This document shows positions 25,751-34,296 of a stretch of DNA of 64,000 nucleotides, in pieces (the first letter of the stretch is position 1; each line of letters opens with the position of its first letter). Both the position numbers and the translations under genes were made by a program. Location of the stretch: the NCBI GenBank assembly GCA_024280295.1, contig JAJRQK010000013.1, forward strand, positions 25,694 to 89,693. Reading direction: 5' to 3'. This DNA is from Bacteroidota bacterium. GTDB taxonomy: Bacteria > Bacteroidota > Bacteroidia > Flavobacteriales_D > Crocinitomicaceae. The notes beneath the pieces are model-generated. The model made no database searches. It saw only the letters and a program-made list of their open reading frames with translations, and was not told the DNA's origin.

Positions 25751-26881
25751 CTATAATTCGGAGTAATTCCGAATAGATAATCCTGTAAAGTAATAAAGTG
25801 CAATTTGCCGATAATTATATCCCTTCTCACCCATATTCATTGCCCCTTCTTGACAGAGTCCAACTCCATGTCCAAACCCTCGCCCAGTAATAATCACATC
25901 ATTTCCAACTGGCTTAGTACTGAAGTAAGCCGATTTCAATCCAAATTTCGAGCGCAAATCTCTCATTGGGATTCCTAACGAAGGGTGAATGTAAAATGCA
26001 GACCTATCTTCTGATTCAAATGAATAAATTCGAGCATTCATCAAAGAATCTCCCACAGGGTATCCATATTTCTTGACCAGAAAGTTTTCCCAAGAAGATT
26101 GACTCACACTCTTCGTCCATGTTGCTTGTTTTGTGCGAATACAGAAAGTATCTTTAAACGTCTCTACATGTGGAACGGAAGTATTCCAGACTTGTGAAGC
26201 ATCACATATTTGGCCACCACAATTTGCAGAAAAATACGTCGACACAAGTTTTCCTCTTTGGTTACAAAGTACCTCTCCCTTTGTTTCACGGACGGCAGTT
26301 CTAATTTCTGGAGTGAATCGTAACATATTATGGTAAGCTTGGCAGTGTATACCATCACAGACACTAAATCCATCCGATTTGTGTCTTTTGAGATTCTTTA
26401 GTGCATAGGTTCTGCTCATCAAAGATTGCACTTTGTAATATTCAGCATGACGACCACTTCCTGCTTCAGACTCAAGTACTCCAGACAAATAATTCTCCAT
26501 GCTCACATGGTTCACACTAACAATTCGGGATGAACGAGCAGAGACTGTGAAGCTGCCTTGGTATTTTCTTTCACGAGCAGATGGTGATTTTGAAGTCACA
26601 TTCATAACCCCATCCCCGATTAATCGGACTTGCTTGTAGCTGCCTAATAATTCATTATTGAGTTTAAGTTGAAGTTCTCCATCAATCAATGAAATTTCAC
26701 ATGTTGATCCATAATTCATTGTCCCAAGATCAACTGCATCCCCTTGAATAGTGTAAGAGCCTTTATTGTATGTAAAAACAATTCGACTGACTTTCTTCGT
26801 GTGTAAAATACCAACATTCATCACTTGGGATTTCCCAAGAAAGACAAACATAAAAATGACACATGTCAACACCCATTTCAT
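25751..26881 (-). CDS. SpoIID/LytB-domain protein, putative peptidoglycan-associated
   Basis: 376 aa with a signal peptide (about residues 1-18). The SpoIID domain includes MENYLSGVLESEAGSGRHAE, YKVQSLMSRTYALKN with the conserved Gln and Arg, HCQAYHNM, VSTYFSANCGGQ and C-terminal GRGFGHGVGLCQEGAMNMGE. In Bacillus and Clostridium, SpoIID cleaves denuded glycan strands. Bacteroidota have no endospores, so a wall-turnover role is inferred. It follows lpxB on the same strand by 24 nt and may be in the surE-lpxB operon. Confidence 0.9.
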   Translation of the reverse strand: MKWVLTCVIFMFVFLGKSQVMNVGILHTKKVSRIVFTYNKGSYTIQGDAVDLGTMNYGSTCEISLIDGELQLKLNNELLGSYKQVRLIGDGVMNVTSKSPSARERKYQGSFTVSARSSRIVSVNHVSMENYLSGVLESEAGSGRHAEYYKVQSLMSRTYALKNLKRHKSDGFSVCDGIHCQAYHNMLRFTPEIRTAVRETKGEVLCNQRGKLVSTYFSANCGGQICDASQVWNTSVPHVETFKDTFCIRTKQATWTKSVSQSSWENFLVKKYGYPVGDSLMNARIYSFESEDRSAFYIHPSLGIPMRDLRSKFGLKSAYFSTKPVGNDVIITGRGFGHGVGLCQEGAMNMGEKGYNYRQIALYYFTGLSIRNYSEL

Positions 26882-26905
26882 AAAACTGATCTAAAAACTT
26901 ATAGT

Positions 26906-28030
26906 TTACATTTTACTTAGCAAGGATTGTGCAACTTTCTGACTGGCACCACCTCCGCCAAGTGTTTCTTCCAGTTTAGTATAATTCTTGTCAAGTTCAG
27001 ATCGATAATCAGAATCATTTAAGAGTTTCTTTACCTCATCTTGAATTGCTTTCGCATTACAATCATTCTGAATTAATTCCAAAACGACCTCCTTGTCCAT
27101 GATAAGATTAACCAATGAAATGTACTTTACTTTTACCAATCGCTTTGCGATCGAATAAGAAACCTTAGAACTCTTGTAACAAACAACTTCGGGAACTTTG
27201 AACAAAGCTGTTTCTAGTGTGGCTGTGCCAGAAGTAACCACTGCAACAGAAGAGCAAGCCAACAACTCATATGTTTCATTCGAAATCATTTTAACATTCT
27301 CACTATTATAGGGAGCATAAAAAGATTCATCCAAGCTTGGCGCTCCAGCAATGACAATCTGATAATTTTCAAATACCTTTAACGCATCCAACATAATTGG
27401 AAGTTTCTTGCTAATTTCCTGTCGCCGACTTCCTGGAAGTACTGCAATTATAGGTCGTTCATTAAGTTCATAGCGTTTATAGAAATCCTGCTTCACTTCT
27501 TCGCTGAATCTATACTTTGCAATTTCATCCAAGAGTGGATGCCCAACGTATGTTACATTATAATCAAATTGCTTATAAAAATCTTTCTCGAATGGGAGTA
27601 TTACATACATATCATCAACTACACGTTTAATTTTATGAACGCGCTTCTGCTTCCATGCCCAAACTTGTGGAGAAATGTAGTAGATCACTCTAATGTTTTG
27701 CTCCTTTGCCCATTCTGCGATCCGAAGATTAAACCCTGGGTAATCGACTAAAATTAATGCATCTGGCTGATACTCTAAAATGTCTTTCTTACAAAAACTT
27801 ATGTTCTTTAGGATCGTCCGCAAATTTATTATTACTTCAAGGAAGCCCATAAAAGCAAGATCCTTGATATGCTTAACCATTCCTGGACAAATATCCTTCA
27901 TTTTGTCACCTCCCCAGTAACGAAAATCGAGTGTTGAATCAGCTTGAATCATTGCCTGCATCAAATTACTAGCATGTAAATCGCCTGATGCCTCACCAGC
28001 AATAATGTAGAATTTCTTTCCGTTCGACAT
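26906..28030 (-). CDS. lpxB: Lipid-A-disaccharide synthase
   Basis: 374 aa, normal for LpxB. It condenses UDP-2,3-diacylglucosamine with lipid X to form lipid A disaccharide at the inner membrane. Signatures: AGEASGDLHASNLMQAM near the N-terminus, YYISPQVWAWKQKRV, LPGSRRQEI and VVTSGTATLETAL. The start gives MSNGKKFYIIAGEASG directly. It lies 4 nt after a small membrane-protein gene and downstream of surE. No other lpx gene is in the window. Confidence 0.97.
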   Translation of the reverse strand: MSNGKKFYIIAGEASGDLHASNLMQAMIQADSTLDFRYWGGDKMKDICPGMVKHIKDLAFMGFLEVIINLRTILKNISFCKKDILEYQPDALILVDYPGFNLRIAEWAKEQNIRVIYYISPQVWAWKQKRVHKIKRVVDDMYVILPFEKDFYKQFDYNVTYVGHPLLDEIAKYRFSEEVKQDFYKRYELNERPIIAVLPGSRRQEISKKLPIMLDALKVFENYQIVIAGAPSLDESFYAPYNSENVKMISNETYELLACSSVAVVTSGTATLETALFKVPEVVCYKSSKVSYSIAKRLVKVKYISLVNLIMDKEVVLELIQNDCNAKAIQDEVKKLLNDSDYRSELDKNYTKLEETLGGGGASQKVAQSLLSKM

Positions 28031-28034
28031 TGAA

Positions 28035-28340
28035 TTAGAAAAATTTCACATAAAGAATGTAGGGTGCATACGCGATTGAACCAATAATAATACCGCGGAC
28101 ATGATTATATTTCTTACGGTTTAAGAAAAAGTAGAACCAAAATAGATTTGCAATGATCGAAATCGTTAATATTTTAATCTGATAAGGATTGTTTGAATTG
28201 AATTTCGCCCACAAAAATTCAAAGTAATAATCCTGCATCCAAGCAAGGAAAACAAGTACGAGTGGAAAAATGATGATTGGAGTTAAAATTCCAATAATCG
28301 CTCCATAGGTATGTGACAATGTCCATTTTTTCCAATTCAT
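28035..28340 (-). CDS. Small membrane protein between surE and lpxB
   Basis: 101 aa from the ATG at 28340 (a second ATG at 28349 is possible). Three hydrophobic helices: about residues 12-34, 56-72 and 82-98. The loop KFNSNNPYQIKI lies between the first two and RKKYNHVRG before the last. Choosing the 28340 start gives an ATGA overlap with surE, which favours it. No family recognised. Its tight placement between surE and lpxB argues that it is a real, co-translated protein rather than noise. Confidence 0.7.
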   Translation of the reverse strand: MNWKKWTLSHTYGAIIGILTPIIIFPLVLVFLAWMQDYYFEFLWAKFNSNNPYQIKILTISIIANLFWFYFFLNRKKYNHVRGIIIGSIAYAPYILYVKFF

Positions 28341-29107
28341 AAATTCCAATTTTCTATTTCCTTCATTATACTATATGATGTCATATCGAACTGAGTAGGA
28401 ACAATCGTTGCATACCCTTTCGAGATCCAATATACATCCGTATCAGTTTGCTCTTTTTGATCCTTAAAATCACCTGTTAACCAATAGTATGTACGATTGT
28501 GTTGATCAAGTCGCTGATCAAATCGATCCTCCCAGTATGCATTTGCTTGGCGACAGACTTTAATTCCAACTATATCATCTGCACTTACATCTGGAATATT
28601 CACATTTAAGCAGTTTCCTTCTGGAATTCCGTTTTCCAATGTTTCTCGAACGACGATTTCTACAATCTTCATTGCCACACTAAAATCGGCTTGTGAGTCA
28701 AATGAATCTAGTGAAAACCCTATTGATGGAATTCCCTCCATAGCACCTTCGATTGCCGCTGACATCGTTCCCGAATAAAGAACATTCGTGGCAGTATTAG
28801 CTCCATGATTGATCCCTGAAACAATTAAATCTGGTTTGCGGTGCATTACTTCCGAGATACCCAATTTCACACAATCCACAGGCGTTCCAGAGCACGAGTA
28901 AGCCTCAATATCTTCCAAAAAATCAGTTTTATCTAGTCGAAGTGGATCATTTATTGTAATTGCGTGTCCCATACCTGATTGTGGAGAATCTGGAGCGACA
29001 ACAACAACATCACCAATCGACTTAACAGCATTTATCAACGACCGAATTCCTTTTGAAAAGATACTGTCGTCGTTTGTAACCAATATTAACGGTCGCTTGG
29101 ATGCCAT
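28337..29107 (-). CDS. surE: 5'-nucleotidase SurE
   Basis: 256 aa. N-terminal ILVTNDDSIFSKGIRSL provides the metal-binding Asp13-Asp14. VVAPDSPQSGMGHAIT and SGINHGANTATNVLYSGTM hold the remaining metal ligands. The enzyme removes phosphate from nucleoside 5'- and 3'-monophosphates and acts on survival and repair-related pools. The C-terminus overlaps the small membrane-protein start by 4 nt. It appears to be the first gene of the lpxB operon, with a TACTTTCG box on the minus strand upstream resembling a -7 promoter. Confidence 0.96.
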   Translation of the reverse strand: MASKRPLILVTNDDSIFSKGIRSLINAVKSIGDVVVVAPDSPQSGMGHAITINDPLRLDKTDFLEDIEAYSCSGTPVDCVKLGISEVMHRKPDLIVSGINHGANTATNVLYSGTMSAAIEGAMEGIPSIGFSLDSFDSQADFSVAMKIVEIVVRETLENGIPEGNCLNVNIPDVSADDIVGIKVCRQANAYWEDRFDQRLDQHNRTYYWLTGDFKDQKEQTDTDVYWISKGYATIVPTQFDMTSYSIMKEIENWNL

Positions 29108-29173
29108 TTAATAATACAATTAATTTCATTACGAAAGTAACTAATTTCTATCGACGATTATCCATGAATTTAC

Positions 29174-29181
29174 TACTTTTG
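29174..29181 (+). promoter_or_regulatory. Bacteroidota -7 box upstream of the DinB-like gene
   Basis: TACTTTTG fits TAnnTTTG exactly and lies 38 nt before the ATG at 29220, a sensible distance for a short leader. Confidence 0.5.
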
Positions 29182-29219
29182 AACTACGAAAGAAATCATT
29201 GCAACTTTCACGTAAAGAG

Positions 29220-29798
29220 ATGACAACAAAAGAGCTTATTCGTATTGCTACCGAAATTACTGAAGAGAATATCTCTCAAGTAGATAAATGGATGCAAAAG
29301 TTAAGTGAGAATCAATTAAACTGGCGACCAAATCCAGGTATTTGGAGCGTTGCAGAAATTCTTTCTCACCTCAACTCATACGCAAAGTACTATCATCCAG
29401 TATTCTTAAATAAAATTGAGAATACACGATTTAGAAATGCAAAGGAAGAGTTTGTTAGTTCTCCTCTAGGAAGATCCGCTTGGAAATCGATGAAACTAGG
29501 ACGGTTAAAAAACGTTAAGCGGAAATTTAAAGCACCAAAGGGACAAAATCCAACAATTGATCCTGCACTAGTTACAGGAAACGAAGTTCAAGATTTTAAA
29601 AAGAATCAAGAACAACTCAGTAGTATTTTCGATCTTGCTAAACAGGTGAATATGCGCAAAGTGAAAATTCCAATTTCAATTTCAAAAATTGTTCGATTAA
29701 AGTTAGGAGATGCTTTACTTTTTGTTGTTTATCACAACGAGCGTCACATGCAGCAGCTCTTAAATCTAAAGAAAAGTCCAAATTTCCCAAGAAAATAA
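29220..29798 (+). CDS. DinB-superfamily protein
   Basis: 192 aa from the ATG at 29220; an upstream TTG at 29199 is less likely. The four-helix DinB fold is suggested by LNWRPNPGIWSVAEILSHLNSYAKYYHP and the C-terminal LGDALLFVVYHNERHMQQL, where His residues usually bind a metal. Members include mycothiol- or bacillithiol-dependent transferases, but most are unassigned. It leads the operon dinB-like, NlpC/P60, epimerase, glyA, and overlaps the NlpC/P60 start by 1 nt. Confidence 0.85.
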   Translation: MTTKELIRIATEITEENISQVDKWMQKLSENQLNWRPNPGIWSVAEILSHLNSYAKYYHPVFLNKIENTRFRNAKEEFVSSPLGRSAWKSMKLGRLKNVKRKFKAPKGQNPTIDPALVTGNEVQDFKKNQEQLSSIFDLAKQVNMRKVKIPISISKIVRLKLGDALLFVVYHNERHMQQLLNLKKSPNFPRK

Positions 29799-30550
29799 TG
29801 GCTGAATTTAGCGCATATTGTATGGTCAGTATTGCACCTGTTCGCGCAGAAGCCGCTGATCAATCAGAAATCGTTACGCAACTCTTATTTGGTGAAATCA
29901 TCGAAGTTGAAGAAATAAATTCACCTTGGGCAAAAATTCACATTCTCTCCGACGGTTATGAAGGATATATTGATTGTAAACACCTTCGTGAATTGTCGAA
30001 TCAAGAGGTTAAAAACTGGTCAAATGATGCAATTTACCTAAGTCACAGGGAAGTATTACTTGATACTCCATGGGGAGAACAACAGATTTGTCGCGGATCG
30101 TTTATCCATGAAAATTTAGAGCGTTTTTCAATCGGGTCAGATTTATTCGAACTAAAGTTAATCGAGACAAAGGATAACATCGAACTATTTGACTATGCTC
30201 AAAGTTATCTCAACACACCCTATCTATGGGGTGGAAAGTCGCCTTATGGAATTGATTGTTCTGGAATAACACAAGTCATCTATCGCTTATTCGGGTGGAA
30301 TTTACCTCGCGATGCATCCGATCAAGTGAATCATGGTCAAGAGGTTGAGTTTAATGACATACAATCAGGAGATCTTGCTTATTTTAACAACTCAAAAGGC
30401 ATTTCAACTCATGTTGGCATTCTCGATGGTTGTGGAAATATTATTCATGCAAGTGGTCATGTGCGTAAAGATCGATTAACAAAAGAGGGAATTATTCACT
30501 TAGAAAATGGAAACCTCACACATAAATTACATGTTATTAAAAGGATGTGA
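29798..30550 (+). CDS. NlpC/P60 peptidase with bacterial SH3 domains
   Basis: 250 aa, no obvious signal peptide. Residues about 1-62 form an SH3 domain (VSIAPVRAEAADQSEIVTQ, WAKIHILSDGYEGYI), about 78-125 a second SH3-like module, and 130-250 the NlpC/P60 catalytic domain. Cys154 in GIDCSG, His205 in THVGI and His217 in HASG form the triad. It is expected to cut D-Glu-mDAP type peptides; the missing signal suggests it recycles muropeptides in the cytoplasm. TAATG junction with the upstream gene. Confidence 0.93.
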   Translation: MAEFSAYCMVSIAPVRAEAADQSEIVTQLLFGEIIEVEEINSPWAKIHILSDGYEGYIDCKHLRELSNQEVKNWSNDAIYLSHREVLLDTPWGEQQICRGSFIHENLERFSIGSDLFELKLIETKDNIELFDYAQSYLNTPYLWGGKSPYGIDCSGITQVIYRLFGWNLPRDASDQVNHGQEVEFNDIQSGDLAYFNNSKGISTHVGILDGCGNIIHASGHVRKDRLTKEGIIHLENGNLTHKLHVIKRM

Positions 30551-30614
30551 AATTGGTGCTTAACACACTATTTTAATGAAAATTAATCATCATATTTGTA
30601 CTAAATCTACTAGA

Positions 30615-31532
30615 ATGAAAATACTAATTACAGGAGGAGCAGGATTTATTGGAAGTAACCTATCAAAACGATTGGTCAATGACGGTCATGATGTTGTCGT
30701 ATTAGATTCACTTCTTCGAGGAAACAAACTTGAGAAAGATACTTTCGATAAAATAGACTTCATTAAAGGTGATGTCAGAGATGCAGACACTGTTGTCAAT
30801 GCATCTAAAGGATGTGATCTTATTTTCCATTTTGCCGCTGTACTTGGTGTGGATATCGTTGCAGATAATCCTGTAGAAACGATGGATGTTGAAGTAATCG
30901 GTACACGAAATGTAGTTCATGCTGCCGAAGTCAATAATATTAAGAAGATTATGTACGCTTCTACAAGCGGAATTTATGGTCACTCTGCTATTGAATCAGC
31001 GTTAACCGAAGAAGTTCTTGTTGATCCACGCACATCTTATGCGATGGCAAAACGTTACAATGAAATTTACCTTGCTTCACACTTTGAAGAGAAAGGGTTA
31101 AATGTAGTTTCACTTCGATTCTTTAACGTTTATGGATGGAATCAAGACAATCGAATGGTAATTCCATTGTTCTTTGAGCAAGCACTTGCGGGAAATAATA
31201 TTACTGTTTTTGGAACAGGTAAACAAACAAGAGATTTCACTTACATCGACGACACTGTTGAAGCCTGTATCCGATTGATGGATATTACTGGTTGTCACAT
31301 TGTTAATATTGCCAATGAAGCAGAATGGTGCATTATCGATGTTGCAGACAGTATTAAAGACATTACAACATCTAACTCGGATATTGCTTTCATCGAAGCT
31401 CCTAAAAAACGATACGATTATGAGGTTGAGCGTCGTGTTGGTAGTTCTAAAAAATTAGTCGACTTAACTGGATATAAACCTGACACTTCACTTACAGACG
31501 GACTTAAACGTATATTCAAACGAAACTATTAG
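30615..31532 (+). CDS. NAD-dependent epimerase/dehydratase (extended SDR)
   Basis: 305 aa from the ATG at 30615; the longer frame adds 13 poor residues. Rossmann motif GGAGFIGSNLSKRL at the N-terminus, ASTSGIYGHS and the catalytic TSYAMAKRYNE (Tyr and Lys of YxxxK) mark an extended SDR of the UDP-sugar epimerase group. DFTYIDDTVEACIRL is the usual C-terminal substrate-loop region. Likely epimerises or dehydrates a nucleotide sugar, possibly for the surface glycan made with the GT2 and 4,6-dehydratase elsewhere. Only 6 nt separate it from glyA. Confidence 0.9.
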   Translation: MKILITGGAGFIGSNLSKRLVNDGHDVVVLDSLLRGNKLEKDTFDKIDFIKGDVRDADTVVNASKGCDLIFHFAAVLGVDIVADNPVETMDVEVIGTRNVVHAAEVNNIKKIMYASTSGIYGHSAIESALTEEVLVDPRTSYAMAKRYNEIYLASHFEEKGLNVVSLRFFNVYGWNQDNRMVIPLFFEQALAGNNITVFGTGKQTRDFTYIDDTVEACIRLMDITGCHIVNIANEAEWCIIDVADSIKDITTSNSDIAFIEAPKKRYDYEVERRVGSSKKLVDLTGYKPDTSLTDGLKRIFKRNY

Positions 31533-31538
31533 AACCGA

Positions 31539-32813
31539 ATGCCTAGAGATCAAAAAATATTCGCCTTAATTGATGCAGAGAAAGAGCGTCAAATTAATGG
31601 TATTGAACTTATTGCATCAGAAAACTTTGTCAGTGAACAAGTGATGGAAGCAATGGGAAGTGTACTCACGAATAAATATGCTGAAGGACTTCCTGGAAAG
31701 AGATATTACGGTGGATGTGAGGTTGTTGATCAAGTTGAAACCTTAGCGATTGATCGTCTCAAAGAATTATTTGGTGCAGAATGGGCAAATGTTCAGCCAC
31801 ACTCTGGAGCACAAGCAAACACCGCCGTTTTCTTAGCATGCCTCAAACCAGGTGATAAAACATTAGGTTTTGATCTATCTCACGGTGGACATTTATCGCA
31901 CGGATCTCCTGTTAATTTTTCTGGAAAGATTTATAATCCATACTTCTACGGTGTGAATAAAGAAACCGGTCGAGTTGATTATGATCAGATGGAGGAAATT
32001 GCGCGTCGTGAAAAACCAAAATTGATTATTTGTGGAGCCTCTGCTTACTCAAGAGATTGGGATTATGAACGAATTCGAAAAATCGCAGATGAAGTTGGAG
32101 CCTTAATTCTTGCAGATATTTCTCATCCAGCGGGATTAATTGCTGCTGGACTTCTTAAAAACCCACTCGAACATTGTCATATTGTAACAACGACTACCCA
32201 CAAAACGTTGCGTGGCCCGCGAGGTGGAGTTATTATGCTAGGAAAAAACTTTGACAATCCATTTGGTCTTAAATGGAAGAATGGAAACCCAAAATCAATG
32301 GCTGCATTGTTAGATGCTGCTGTTTTTCCAGGAACACAGGGCGGTCCACTTGAGCACGTTATTGCTGCTAAAGCGGTTGCATTTAGTGAAGCACTCTCCG
32401 ATGAGTATAAGATATACATGAAACAAACCCAAACGAATGCTTCAATCATGGCAGATGAATTTGTAAAGCGGGGCTATTCTGTAATATCTGGCGGAACAGA
32501 TAATCATTCTATGCTCATTGATCTTCGTTCTAAGGGAGTAACGGGGAAAGATGCCGAGAACACTCTTGTACTAGCTGACATAACAGTCAATAAAAATATG
32601 GTTCCATTTGATACCGAGTCTCCATTTGTGACTTCGGGGATGCGTCTTGGAACTTCAGCCATTACAACACGTGGAGTTAGTGCCGATGAGATTCCGAAAA
32701 TTGTTAGTTTGATCGATGAAGTCCTGAGTGATATCGAAAATAAAGAAACCATTACTCGTGTGAAAAGTGAAGTCAATATTATAATGGGTGAAAAGCCACT
32801 ATTTAAAGATTAA
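31539..32813 (+). CDS. glyA: Serine hydroxymethyltransferase
   Basis: 424 aa, the normal size. It interconverts serine and glycine using tetrahydrofolate and supplies one-carbon units. Motifs: [35 protein letters not shown], the PLP lysine Lys222 in [14 protein letters not shown] and [18 protein letters not shown] [18 protein letters not shown]. No extension or defect. It is the last gene of the DinB-NlpC-epimerase unit. Confidence 0.98.
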   Translation: MPRDQKIFALIDAEKERQINGIELIASENFVSEQVMEAMGSVLTNKYAEGLPGKRYYGGCEVVDQVETLAIDRLKELFGAEWANVQPHSGAQANTAVFLACLKPGDKTLGFDLSHGGHLSHGSPVNFSGKIYNPYFYGVNKETGRVDYDQMEEIARREKPKLIICGASAYSRDWDYERIRKIADEVGALILADISHPAGLIAAGLLKNPLEHCHIVTTTTHKTLRGPRGGVIMLGKNFDNPFGLKWKNGNPKSMAALLDAAVFPGTQGGPLEHVIAAKAVAFSEALSDEYKIYMKQTQTNASIMADEFVKRGYSVISGGTDNHSMLIDLRSKGVTGKDAENTLVLADITVNKNMVPFDTESPFVTSGMRLGTSAITTRGVSADEIPKIVSLIDEVLSDIENKETITRVKSEVNIIMGEKPLFKD

Positions 32814-33010
32814 CTAACCACTGACAAACTCTGTTAGTTCTCACTAAATTCTTTCTTTCGAGGTCAAGATAAGTCATGGATTCTGATTTCAAACTCTTAG
32901 TCATCCAAATGGTAGTGATTATTCTGCGTATCTGATATAATCTTTAATCCGGCATCGAATTTCTGTATAACACATCCGTACGACATCCTGTTTATCTATA
33001 AATAAAAGCT

Positions 33011-33027
33011 GTTTATCGATAATAAAC
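33011..33027. promoter_or_regulatory. Short inverted repeat upstream of the cyclase gene
   Basis: GTTTAT, a 5-nt loop and ATAAAC, 84 nt before the start of the REC-cyclase. It may be an operator. The rest of the 297-nt spacer shows only AT-rich text and a second weak repeat around the glyA stop codon (AACTAAC/GTTAGTT, 32812-32839). Confidence 0.25.
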
Positions 33028-33110
33028 GTTAGTTAGTCGTATTATTTCCGTATATTATTAAACTGCTTCATTTTTAGCATCACGCTAACTTAACTAACGA
33101 AAACTTAATC

Positions 33111-34241
33111 ATGGGAAAGAATCTCACTTCCGACCGGTTTAGAATTCTAATTGTCGATGGCAACCCCATTAGTCAAACATTCATTTGCCGAATACTTTGT
33201 GAACTAGATGTGATACTTCACATGACAGATACTGGTACCGAAGCCATCGAGCAGAGTCTTTTGTATGATTATTCGATGATCATCTGTGATCTTCAAATGC
33301 CTGACATAGATGGTTTTGAGTTTTTAAATCGATTAAATGAAAATTCAACTATGCAGACTATACCAGTCATAGTAATGACAAGCGGAATAATCAGCGATCA
33401 ATTGTTCACAGAAGTTATTGCTTCTGGAGGATATGATATTATTCAGAAAACAAAAAGTGCTGAAGTCTTGAAAGCCAAATTCAACGCAATCATCAGACTA
33501 ATTAAATCAAGAACGAAAAATTTATCAGCACTGCGTCCAACAATCGAGCATGGAAAATTGAAACCGGAGAAAGCAAATTCAGTAATTCGAAATTACACCA
33601 ATGCTTCTGTATTTTTTGCCGATTTTGTTGACTTTACTGGAATTTCAAAGAAATCGGACATTGAAGCAGTTGTTAGAAAATTGGCCAATTATTTTGACCA
33701 ATTCGATGAAATTTCAAGAGACCTAAATATCGAAAAAATTAAAACCATTGGTGATTGTTACATGGCCGTAGCTGGTATGCCTACCCAAAATAAGTACAGT
33801 GCCTTCGAAGTTTTATTGGCGGCACTTCGTATAAGAAAGTATGTCAAAACCATTGCAGATGAAGAGGCAGCTAACGGTAATCAAAAATGGCATATCAAAA
33901 TTGGAATTGCTACCGGATTTATCACTTCAGGTATCTTAAAATCGAATAATTACAAATATGACGTTTGGGGAAACTCTGTTAACCTAGCCAGCAGAATAGA
34001 AGGCCAAGCGATTAAGGACGAAATACTTGTTTGTGAACAAACTTACCTGCGCACTCATTCACTATTTGAATTTGAACTATACGGGATTATAAATTTGCGT
34101 GGATTTGGCAACGCTAGTCTTTATCGTCTAATTGGGATTCGTTCTGATTATGCAGATTTTGGAGATCGGGCGATACCAAATCAACATTTTTATGATAATC
34201 TTTATCGTGAAAGTCAAGAATATCTTGAACCGAGCGATTAA
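33111..34241 (+). CDS. Response regulator-class III adenylate cyclase
   Basis: 376 aa: receiver domain (about 10-130) joined to a class III nucleotide cyclase domain (about 160-345). The receiver has phospho-acceptor Asp60 (IICDLQMP) and a Thr90, but its acidic pair is reduced to Asp16-Gly17 (VDGNP), and KTKS carries the conserved Lys. The cyclase has metal ligands Asp171 and Asp215, Lys211 and Asp284 in the adenine-specific pair, and Asn291 and Arg295 for the transition state, so cAMP is predicted. No histidine kinase gene is nearby. It is followed by acs 55 nt downstream, possibly a cAMP-linked control of acetate use, by position only. Confidence 0.92.
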   Translation: MGKNLTSDRFRILIVDGNPISQTFICRILCELDVILHMTDTGTEAIEQSLLYDYSMIICDLQMPDIDGFEFLNRLNENSTMQTIPVIVMTSGIISDQLFTEVIASGGYDIIQKTKSAEVLKAKFNAIIRLIKSRTKNLSALRPTIEHGKLKPEKANSVIRNYTNASVFFADFVDFTGISKKSDIEAVVRKLANYFDQFDEISRDLNIEKIKTIGDCYMAVAGMPTQNKYSAFEVLLAALRIRKYVKTIADEEAANGNQKWHIKIGIATGFITSGILKSNNYKYDVWGNSVNLASRIEGQAIKDEILVCEQTYLRTHSLFEFELYGIINLRGFGNASLYRLIGIRSDYADFGDRAIPNQHFYDNLYRESQEYLEPSD

Positions 34242-34296
34242 TCCGATTCTGACATCCAAACTAATTTACTACTTTAGGAGTACTAAAAATCGACCT

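Noticed and set aside
34132..34296. 55-codon upstream extension of acs
   Set aside because: It lies largely inside the cyclase gene in another frame and has no family similarity; the ATG at 34297 fits the known enzyme N-terminus.
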